The notes beneath the pieces are model-generated. The model was not told where the DNA came from. It was given only the letters and a program-made list of their open reading frames with translations, and did no database searches. A stretch of DNA of 10,338 nt from Rhizomucor pusillus (taxonomy: Eukaryota; Mucoromycota; Mucoromycetes; Mucorales; Lichtheimiaceae), in the NCBI GenBank assembly GCA_900175165.2, contig FWWN02000456.1, positions 1-10,338 on the forward strand. The letters are read 5' to 3'. This document shows, in pieces, positions 1-7,689 of this stretch. Position 1 is the first letter of the stretch, and every line of letters begins with the position of its first letter. Position numbers and translations under genes: made by a program.

Positions 1-444
1 TCGCTGCATACGGGTGAACGCGTCCCCCGGACCTACAGAAATGTTAGCATGACTACGTGTGTACCTTGGGTGCCGTCCATGTGGGGGGACTACCGCTTTT
101 GCCTTGCTGTGGGGAAAAAGGCAGGAAAAGGGGGGTATTTATAGTTTTTTGGAGAGTGGCTAGCTTCCAAAGGTTCGCTTCCCGTCCCTTTTGTCAAGAA
201 GATCAGTCTGGCTTTGAATCCCCTCTCTTCCATGCACTGTGCACTTTTCTGGAGAAAAAGTACTTTCCCTCTCCAGGGCGAAATGTTTTCATGGACATAA
301 ATGTTACAAAATGCTTGAAATCACAATATATGCTAAGACTCACTCCACAAATCAATGCTACAGGTTGCCGACATGCATCTGTACGCTCTGCCAGCTTTCA
401 TGGCAAAAAAAAGTTGAGAAAAGACGCTTGAAAATGATTGACAT

Positions 445-491
445 GCCCCCATCCTCCCTCTCTCATTCTTCCTCTCTCTCTCTCGCTCTTT
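445..491. repeat. CT-rich low-complexity tract
   Basis: Almost pure pyrimidine on the + strand, with a (CT)n core near 471-485. Such tracts are common just upstream of fungal transcription starts, but no gene follows within 1.4 kb on this strand, so its role is unclear. Confidence 0.6.
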
Positions 492-614
492 CGGCGTGTA
501 TAGGGCAAAAAAAGAGACCATAGAGTGACCACGTATCTCCACGAGGTGACCAGGGAGCAGTGTAGAAGAGGCCTTTCAATGCTGCTGTGGAGGCAACGAT
601 GAAAAGGTGCAAGA

Positions 615-630
615 CAGCTCGGCCGAGCTG
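615..630. repeat. 16-bp perfect palindrome CAGCTCGGCCGAGCTG
   Basis: The sequence equals its own reverse complement over 16 bases. It could be a dimeric transcription-factor site or chance. One such palindrome per 10 kb has a chance expectation of roughly 0.15. Confidence 0.6.
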
Positions 631-799
631 CGTGAAAGGCCTCAGATGGCAACGACCCAGACTGGCAAGCAAAATTATCTACGATGCAGTGACGGTGCAG
701 AGCAGCAACGTTTGGTCTGCGCTCAGTCTTCTTCACTCAAAGGTTTTGTCACCCTCACTGATCAAAGCTGCTGCTGCTGCTTTTGCTTAATTTGCTAAT

Positions 800-815
800 T
801 TGCCAAATTTGGCAA
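800..815. repeat. 16-bp perfect palindrome TTGCCAAATTTGGCAA
   Basis: A second perfect inverted repeat, with TTGCC half-sites around an AAATTT centre, about 185 bp from the first. Its form resembles a binding site for a symmetric dimer. No adjacent gene supports a specific regulator. Confidence 0.6.
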
Positions 816-1951
816 CCAGCAGTGCAACGTGCTTACAAAGTTTTGAAGTGGATGGGCAAATCAGTCTCTGGAGGACGAGATCACTGTATCGAGTGAATTT
901 CGCCTTTTGCTGGAAATATTGTCAAATGTTGTCAGCGGATGGTTACACAGTCGTACCAAAACGAAACAGACCTGTGAGCTTGGGCTTTCCGAAGCTTTGG
1001 AGCAATGTATGCCCGTGTACACTGGTCACATATTCATGTATGTGCTCAAACAAAAGCAGGTCTGCTTAATCCTTCGCTCGCAGTAAATGTCAATGTCATG
1101 GCCTGTAGGTTTTTTGTCTAACGCTTGCTTTGAAAGAGAAGGGCTGACATGCAGCCAAACTTCACTATTAGTATCAAGAGCTTGAACAAAACTTTGACAT
1201 GTATGTAGCTTGCTTGAAACTAAAGACAGCAAAAGGATACTCCTTTGAATATGTAGATTGCTCGTAGCCCCCCGTAATATTTTCATGTATATGCCTCACT
1301 TCTTGGATATCTACACCAGCTTGCGAATTCATTGTGGAACTAGTTGTGATCAAGACGCGGGAAACATTGTTAGTGTCCTACACGGAGGTAAAAAAACATA
1401 ACGAGTAATGTTAGCCTCTACAGTGTAAGTAACTGGAGTCTTCGAAGCGCTGCTGTGAGGAACAGCTCCTAAACGAAGAAGAAGATAAACTATGCACTCC
1501 AGAGGGAATTGACCCAATAGGTAGATCATAATGATTGCTTTTACATACAGCAGACGGGTCAATTATAGAGCAATCATCATCACCTGTAAAGCTAAATTTG
1601 CATGTAGCGAATGCAAAATTAAATCATATCAGAAAGCGGTGGACCACTCTGCATACTTCCAGCCGATGTTGCTTATCGGTTTTGTCATACAAACATGTAT
1701 GCGATGATGGCTCCGGCTATTGAATAACCCTCTTTTTGTTGCATAAACGCATTCTCGAAGCATGTTTCCTAAAGACGTGCTGAGGTAGTGATATGAGTTA
1801 ATATCAACTATGCACTGAGAGGCCTCGGATAAACCCCTGTGGGCCGAAGTTTTGCCCATTATTTCAAGCGGGGTTGCAATGCCGCAAAAGATTTTTTTTT
1901 TTCTTTCCTTGGAAATCGCAAGATCTTTGTCCCCGTTTGGATACCAACACC

Positions 1952-3713
1952 ATGAACGACGACGAGGAAAAAAAGGCCGTGGATGCCCAGCCACCAAGGC
2001 GCGAGTCGATCGTAACTACAAACGAAGTAGAGGTCCTCGTTCCTCCCGACGATGGACGTGGCTGGCTTGTCGTTTTGGGCTCGTTTTTGGCAAGTTAATT
2101 AAATGCGCGCATGTTTACAGATAACATGATGCTAACAAAGTACTCGTTCTGCAGGGTCTGTTCTCAATGTAAAGTAGAAGCAGTAGCAGTTACTTTCAAA
2201 ATTGAGAATATGTAGCTAATTGACCTTCTGTTTATCTGATCTCCAGATTCGGCTACAACTACAGGTGAGATCATGTGACATTGGATCGGACAGGGGAAGG
2301 ACGATCATGCTTAAAGATGACAACAAATTTGCTTTAGCTGGGGCGTCTTTCTGAACTACTACAAGGAACATGTATACCTTAACCAAATGGACAAGTTATC
2401 GTGGATCGGATCGCTTTGCGTCGCACTGTTCTTCATTTTGGGACCAATCAACAATGTCGTAATCCGAGTCATGGGCTATCGATGGATGCTACTGACGGGT
2501 ACCGTTCTGTGTACCGCAGCGCTTATTCTCGCCAGCTTTGCAAAGGAGGCACGTTGTACCTACAGAAAATTATTTAGATCACAGCGATGTATTGACGGTG
2601 ACAACTAGGTTTGGCATGTGTTCTTGACTCAAGGCCTGCTGTTTGGTGTGGGCGGATCATTCGTATGGTTTCCATGCATCGGTGCACCACAGCAATGGTT
2701 TTCTAAGCGGCGTGGGCTTGCAGTTGGTCTTGCCATGTCTGGCTCAGGTATCGGTGGTCTGTGTGTATCCAATATCTGCCAGGCCATCATCGCTAGCATC
2801 GGTTATCGATGGGCATTAAGGTATATTGATATGGTAAACTACAAATCCGCCCATATATATACTTATCAGAATTGGGACAGAATTGTTGGTATCATGTGCT
2901 TTGTCTTGATTGGAGTGTCCAGCTTCCTAGTTAAGCCGCTCGGTTCGCACAAGCAAACAGGTGGTCGATCCGGTTTGATCAGTTGGTATCTGTTCAAGAA
3001 CAAAAACTTTTGCATCATGTTTATGCATGGTTTGATTACAACATTTGGATACATGGTGACTATCAAAGCGAGAGCGTTTTGTTCCAACCGAATGCTGACC
3101 ATTTTCATGCTATATCTGCCTATCTAGACGCCGTTCTTTTTACTGCCCTGTACGTATACCATTTGATCCAGAGTATATATGTGGTAGCTAAATGTGTACT
3201 ATCTACTTAGCAAACGCAAACGCATTGCATTTGGACCCGTGGGTCGGTACCAACCTGTCAGCAATCATGTCGGCCGTGAACGCTGCTGCACGTATCTGCA
3301 CAGGGTACATGGGTGACAAGCTAGGCCGCTTCAATAGCTTGTTTATTTGCACCTTTATGGCCGGTGTAATGAGTGTGGCAGTTTGGGTCAATGCTCACAA
3401 CGAGGCAACCATTTGGGCGTTTGCCGTTCTATACGGATTTTTTGGTGGCGGTTACATTGCTCTCTTTCCTACAGTGCAGCCTCAGGTCGTCGGTCTCGAA
3501 AATATCTCACCGGCTGTGGGTCTCCTCTACTTTACAAACTTCTTTGGGTATCTCTTTGGAACCCCTATTGCCTCGGCAATCATCAACAAGACTTCACCTC
3601 CTGACTATCGCTACGGCGCCGTCTGGGCAGGTGTCACAGTTATTATTGGCGCCCTCTTTGCTGGTGGTCTGCGCGTCGGGATGGCCGGCTGGAAACTTAA
3701 CAAGAGGATATAA
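1952..3713 (+). CDS. MFS monocarboxylate-porter-like transporter (spliced, 8 exons; frame conflict at exon 1/2)
   Basis: Plasma-membrane or organelle permease of the major facilitator superfamily, MCT/Mch-like group, about 431 residues; substrate unknown. Inferred exons are 1952-2093, 2155-2168, 2247-2264, 2338-2548, 2609-2820, 2881-3055, 3128-3149 and 3211-3713. After a charged N-terminus comes GWLVVLGSF (TM1). The second MCT signature, WFSKRRGLAVGLAMSGSG, lies near residues 158-175 and is intact. GYMGDKLGR, the MFS loop motif, and FGGGYIALFPTV lie in the C-terminal half. The first MCT motif, normally DGGWGW, reads DDGRGW here. The start at 1952 follows CAACACC and is the first ATG in frame with TM1. 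The exon 2 splice sites look good (branch GCTAAC at 2131-2136), but joining 2093 to 2155 leaves one extra base relative to the family frame. This suggests a sequence error, a frameshifted allele or an unusual splice. From 2247 onward the frame is coherent. The family call is firm; functionality is uncertain. Confidence 0.85.
2549..2608 (+). other. Probable GC-AG intron in the transporter gene
   Basis: Protein continuity (FAKE joined to VWHVFLTQG) requires exon 4 to end at GAG (2546-2548) and exon 5 to begin GTTTGG at 2609. The intron then starts GCACGT and ends CTAG, with a TTGAC branch-like site near 2592. The nearby GT at 2553 would put exon 5 in the wrong frame. Confidence 0.65.
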
Positions 3714-3763
3714 TAGTTATCTGCATATGACATATCGTTTATTTTCTACATTGTAATACCTTT

Positions 3764-3790
3764 TATTATTATCATCATATTGTAATAATA
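3764..3790 (+). repeat. AT-rich stem-loop after the transporter stop
   Basis: TATTATTA (3764-3771) pairs with TAATAATA (3783-3790) around an 11-base loop, about 50 nt past the stop codon. It lies in the likely 3' UTR and may contribute to 3'-end formation. AT-rich composition makes such hairpins common. Confidence 0.4.
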
Positions 3791-3854
3791 GACATTTAGA
3801 TCATCACGACGACGTACGCGCCATTCGGACACTTAATGGACGCGCGCCCCAAAT

Positions 3855-3860
3855 ACGCGT
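3855..3860. promoter_or_regulatory. MCB-like element (ACGCGT) in the E2 promoter
   Basis: ACGCGT is the MluI cell-cycle box bound by MBF in yeasts, which drives G1/S genes. It lies 48 nt before the E2 start in a CpG-rich patch (about 3805-3865) with further ACGCG/CGCGC words. This would suit a DNA-repair gene. The same hexamer also occurs at 18-23 and near 8174-8179, so chance is possible. Confidence 0.4.
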
Positions 3861-3907
3861 CGCTTTGGTGCCTTTAATTCTTTTTTGGATACCTTCCAAC
3901 TCGCAAC

Positions 3908-5803
3908 ATGCACTCACATATACTGCTCAACAGATTGCGTAAAGAATTAGGTAATCCGATTGCAATGCAATGTATAAAATGAATGACTGACGCACTTTGT
4001 CTGGTCGCTTAGCCGATCTTGAGAAAGACCCACCACCTGGAATTGTCTGCTACTCAGTTGACGACGATATAACGCACTTGGAGTCTTGTAAGCAAACAGA
4101 CTGCTATTTACATACGCATTATAGAATACAGATATAACAAAGAACCGTTAGATATCAAAGGACCTCCGGACTCGCCGTACGAGAAAGGCATGTTCAAACT
4201 TGATATCAAGGTGCCGCAATCATATCCATTCGATCCTCCTCAGATATATTTCAAAACTCGGATATATCATCCCAACATTGACGAGGCCGGTCGAATATGT
4301 GCAGATATCCTAAAGAAAGGAGAACACGGTGGCTGGAGACCGTCGCTTAACCTGTCAACGACCCTAATATCTTTAAGATCTCTGATGGCACATCCTAATC
4401 CAGATGATCCTTTGGATGCCGATATTGTGAGTCGAGAAATTTGGATTGTACATTATACGTCTAGCTAACGGCTTATCATAGGCAAGAGAATATCAGCTTA
4501 ACTATGAGCTCTTTGTAAGCAAGGCAAACGACTACACTTTACAATATGCCACTGGAGAGTCGTCATCCACAACGGGTCAGGTAAGTAATAATAAACTTCT
4601 CATGCATTCAGGTATCTGATAACAAAGCTGCAGTCTCAAGATAATACCCAATTGGATAAACAAAAGGCTGCTACCTCGGTCTTGGATGACGAACTTCCAA
4701 ATATCAGCACTTCATCGCAGCCTGAACCATTGTCGCAAACTAAATCATGTCTGTCACTATCGACAAAGAAGCGAAAAGCGAATTCCTCAGCAGTTTCTAG
4801 TCAAAAACGACATCGAGAGAACGATTCAGTTGATATCACGACACAATCCTCGCGAGCCAGCTCCTCATCGATAATTCCAAGTGCATCCAAACATGAAACA
4901 CATTCCGAATCCAAGGATTCACAACAAAGCTCAGCGATACCATCAACTTTGCATCACACATCATCATCACCCCTCTTAGCATCATCGAAACGAACGCAAT
5001 TAAGCTCAAACGAATCTGTAAAATCCATCGATATTGATACCAATAACAAACAACATCAAGCCAATGCAACTGGAAGCAGCGGATCAGCCTCACAAAAGGT
5101 GTTCATAAGCTCAGCTGGTAGCAAAGGCGACAGCAACGAGAATTCTACATATACGAAAGAAATCGACGACTTATCTGCAACGCCAACAAAGGCTGATACA
5201 GAGTCTCCGACTAAAGCGGAACAAATCAGTGCCGATCCATTATCTCAAACTACCGGCGCTAAATCATTCCAAAGCAGCAAGAATGAGGCAGCAGAAATGA
5301 TATCTATTCTCTCGCCAATGGAAACTGACGACGTGGCTTCAACACCAGCAAAGGTCGATACAAGGCTTCTAACTGAAGCGAAGCAAATCATCGCCGAGCC
5401 GGTAACCATAACTACCAGCGCCAAATCATTACAAAATACCAAGGATGTCATACCCGTTCGTTCGCAGGACGACGCCAAAACGACCAATGAAGTGCCAATT
5501 CAAGACTTTGGGCCTCAAAAAGAACAATCTCAAACTTCTCTGGACAAAAATTCTTCATCATCGACCGATAATACAAAAGATCCGAAATCTCCACTGCAGA
5601 TCGGTATTGACATATCCCAGCAAGACGATCGAAGTGCCGACTTTGCAGCAATGATAACGTCATCCCAGGAGCGTTGGAGTACAGTTTTACAAGAAGTCCA
5701 TCAATCTCCAATTGCGTCCGACAGCGGAAATCCTACAGCACAACCAAAGAAAAAACCTCGGCCTAAGCTTAGTCTCAGTAAAAGCAAAAAGCAGAAAGCA
5801 TAA
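3908..5803 (+). CDS. UBE2T-like: UBE2T-like ubiquitin-conjugating enzyme E2 with long Ser/Thr-rich tail
   Basis: E2 enzyme taking ubiquitin from E1 and, in the animal UBE2T family, passing it with the E3 FANCL to FANCD2/FANCI in interstrand-crosslink repair in the nucleus. Inferred exons are 3908-3950, 4013-4087, 4152-4426, 4482-4580 and 4634-5803, giving 553 residues. The UBC fold spans residues 1 to about 155. It has PPPGIVCY (21-28), YEKGMFKL (49-56), YPFDPPQI (64-71), HPN (79-81), the catalytic Cys89 in AGRICADIL, then GGWRPSLN and NPDDPLDADI. These match UBE2T better than other E2 classes. Lys94 and Arg102 correspond to human K91 and R99; the residue matching human R60 is Ser. Residues 165-553 come from one 1170-nt exon and look disordered. 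They hold 14 SQ/TQ dipeptides, several SP/TP sites, a KKRK stretch and a basic end (KKKPRPKLSLSKSKKQKA) that could be nuclear-localisation signals. Human UBE2T is only 197 residues. The E2 domain is certain; the UBE2T assignment is strong. Confidence 0.9.
5165..5488 (+). repeat. Tandem 54-residue duplication within the E2 tail
   Basis: Two adjacent 162-nt units (5165-5326 and 5327-5488) encode related 54-residue segments, about residues 342-395 and 396-449. The shared pattern is DD..(S/A)TP.K.DT, then T.A.QI.A.P, then TT.AKS.Q..K. About half of the first 40 residues are identical, and the units are separated by exactly 54 codons. Divergence suggests an old in-frame duplication. Confidence 0.7.
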
Positions 5804-5928
5804 AAGCCCGTTTAATTTTACCCGTGTGAACCATGATCTCGTAAGCATCTTTGCGGAATTTCTTTGAATAATGCTGGACACTCTCAGGGACAACACCAGC
5901 TGCTTTGTCGAGAAGAGAACAGAGCACA
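5804..5928 (+). promoter_or_regulatory. Short 125-bp intergenic region with upstream ATGs
   Basis: This is all that separates the E2 stop from the isomerase start, so the 3' end of one gene and the promoter or leader of the next must share it or extend into the E2 coding exon. Two upstream ATGs exist. One at 5833 has a stop after three codons. One at 5871 opens a 25-codon frame that ends at 5948, overlapping the isomerase start in another frame. No clear TATA box is visible. Confidence 0.45.
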
Positions 5929-7087
5929 ATGTCCACACCCAAGTTTGAGAATCTTGAAATCACTGTCTTTCCTAACGGTGTAACGGAGATTGCGTTCAAT
6001 CGCCCCGAGGTGTACAATGCTCTTTCCGGGGAACTGTACAAGGTTGGTAGCAGTAGAGCGGCGGGCCAACAAAAATAGAAGGACAAATGGTATTTATGCA
6101 TGAAAAATAAAGGATTGGCTAGATGCCATAGTATGGGCAAAATCTGCCGAGCAAGTCAAAGTGGTGGTCCTGACAGGACGAGGCAAATACTACAGCTCGG
6201 GTGCAAAGCTGCAGGCACCCGACACCTCACCCGCCGGCGTTGCCAAAGAGAAAGAGCGTAAAACTACTGTCAAGTAATAATAATAATAAGCCTACGTGAT
6301 TGTGTTGTATTTGGCTTGCTAATGATATTACATAGAACGTTGGTTGCTGAACTCATCAAGTTTCCCAAGCTCTTGATTGCAGCCGTAAACGGACCTGCAT
6401 TCGGTTTTGCCGTTACGACGCTGGCGTTGTGCGATGCCGTGTATTCCGTCCCTTCTGCGACGTTTGCCACGCCCTTCATGAAACTCGCATTTTGCGCGGA
6501 AGGATGCTCGTCCGTGTTATTCCCGAGGTATCGTTATCGCTCGCCGATAATTAATCTGTGCAGTATGCTAATTCATCAACAGAATTATGGGCCCTAGCCG
6601 AGCGAGTGAGATGCTGGTATATAGATAGCATTTGTTGACTTTAGGAACAAATATACTAATCTATCTTTGTGTTAAGCTGATGGGCCGAACATTCATCGCT
6701 CAAGAACTGGAGCAGTGTGGTCTGGTGGGCCGCATCCTGCCAGCTGAAGGGTTTCTGAAAGCAGTGTTGGCTATCGCCGAGGATGCAGCAAAGTTCTCAC
6801 CAGCTGCCATTGCAACCACCAAGGAACTCGTGCGACGCGTCGACCGCGATTTGCTTTTGCAGGTCAACGAAGAGGAAATGGCTCGGCTTGAGGAAAGACG
6901 AGCTAGCAAGGAATCCAGAGAAAGCATCATGAACTTTGTCCGCAAGTATCAAGACATATTCTCGCCATTCTATCACCACTTGAAGTTAACATGTTTTTAA
7001 TTAGATGAAGCTGAAAGAAAGCGAGAGGCCAAGCGACGGGCAAAAAACCAGCCATCTGCAACAGCAGCCGCGAAGAGCAAGCTCTAA
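5929..7087 (+). CDS. ECI-like: Peroxisomal delta3,delta2-enoyl-CoA isomerase (ECI2/PECI-like)
   Basis: Crotonase-family enzyme that moves cis/trans-3-enoyl-CoA double bonds to trans-2-enoyl-CoA, needed for beta-oxidation of unsaturated fatty acids in peroxisomes. Inferred exons are 5929-6042, 6113-6273, 6336-6527, 6583-6616 and 6677-6945, plus a last exon from 7018 (or 6677-6941 plus 7005), giving about 279-282 residues. FNRPEVYNAL (about 24-33) and GKYYSSGAKL build the first oxyanion-hole region. NGPAFGFAVTTLALCDAVY (110-128) is the second. ATPFMKLAFCAEGCSS carries Glu147, which matches the catalytic glutamate of the PECI subgroup. IMGPSRASEMLLMGRTF follows. The protein ends SKL, a canonical PTS1. 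It has no acyl-CoA-binding domain, unlike human ECI2. Intron 1 has an odd acceptor (AAAATAAAG) with no pyrimidine tract. The final intron is ambiguous (see findings). The enzyme family is firm; isomerase rather than hydratase is supported by the single-glutamate AEGCSS motif and SKL. Confidence 0.9.
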
Positions 7088-7689
7088 GTTGATTATTCTC
7101 ACGATACCTAAGAGTATTTTTTGACATCGAATGTATTATGAATCAAGTTGTTTCTCTCATCCACTTTGATGGGTATCTTGGAAAGATGATTGCCCACAAC
7201 ACTATTTTTTTTCCTTCTTATCGAGGATTGCAGGATGCATGTTTCCCTTGCCAACATGCGATGCATACTTAATCACGAAAGCGTTTTTCAGCATCGTACA
7301 CGACGACTTGATTAATTGCAAACTATCTATGCATCAATGAATTATAATCAAAGTGTAAGCCTTTTCCGTATGAACGTACAACCGGTATTGAACAAGAACG
7401 AAGTTATTCAGTTTAAGCTGGCATAACCACTATATAGAAAATGCAGAAGATAACGTTTGTGGTATGGTTTGTGGATATTAATGCCTCACCAATCTATCGT
7501 TTCGTTTCCTTACGGTACGGATAAAGTGGCTAACTTTTCCCTTTCCTCCCAACATGGAAACCCCTTATTTTCTTTTGCAGATTGATTTAAAGGAGTTGGT
7601 ACTTCTTTGTATTCTTCTCCTTCCTTCTTCTCTCTCTATCGCTTTCTCTCTCATATCTTTCACTACTCTATCTTGTTTCAAAGATCGTC
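7088..7689. other. Intergenic region between isomerase and Cys-rich secreted protein gene
   Basis: No gene is evident. The region contains a hairpin-forming repeat (GCATGTT at 7237-7243 with AACATGC at 7253-7259), a TATATA at 7431-7436, and a strongly pyrimidine-rich tract from about 7602 to 7677 ending just before the next start codon. An ATG at 7554 opens a frame that overlaps the next gene in another register. Its translation is low-complexity and I do not call it a gene. Confidence 0.5.
7602..7677 (+). promoter_or_regulatory. CT-rich tract upstream of the Cys-rich secreted protein gene
   Basis: About 75 bases of mostly C and T end 12 nt before the ATG at 7690. Pyrimidine-rich tracts immediately upstream of the transcription or translation start are a known feature of highly expressed filamentous-fungal genes. 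Together with the TATATA about 255 nt upstream, this is a plausible core promoter or leader. Confidence 0.5.

Larger units (their letters stand above)
1..1951. other. Gene-poor region upstream of the MFS transporter
   Basis: I find no convincing gene in this stretch. Open frames on both strands are at most about 120 codons. They lack recognisable domains, lack a coherent splice-linked continuation, and are full of low-complexity residues translated from CT-rich DNA. The visible structure is a CT-rich tract near 445-491, a (GCT)n run near 769-783, two perfect palindromes (615-630 and 800-815) and a T-run near 1891-1902 just before the transporter start. It may hold the transporter promoter, or decayed sequence. 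A short non-coding RNA cannot be excluded by eye. Confidence 0.5.

Noticed and set aside
57..431. 124-codon + strand open frame at the left end
   Set aside because: No recognisable domain, no splice-linked continuation, and overlapping open frames in other registers; looks like chance.
398..736. 112-codon minus-strand open frame
   Set aside because: Its Arg/Glu-rich part is the translation of the CT-rich tract; no family resemblance.
1535..1723. Possible retroelement protease-like fragment (TADGSIIEQ)
   Set aside because: Only a few residues resemble such a motif; no other retroelement domain, LTR or target-site duplication is visible.
4512..4517. GTAAGC donor-like site within E2 exon 4
   Set aside because: The conserved C-terminal helix of the UBC domain (ELFVSKANDY) continues through it in frame, so it is coding; at most a cryptic donor.
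7237..7259. GCATGTT/AACATGC hairpin after the isomerase gene as a terminator
   Set aside because: Seven-base arms are common by chance, and hairpin terminators are not how nuclear fungal mRNA genes end.
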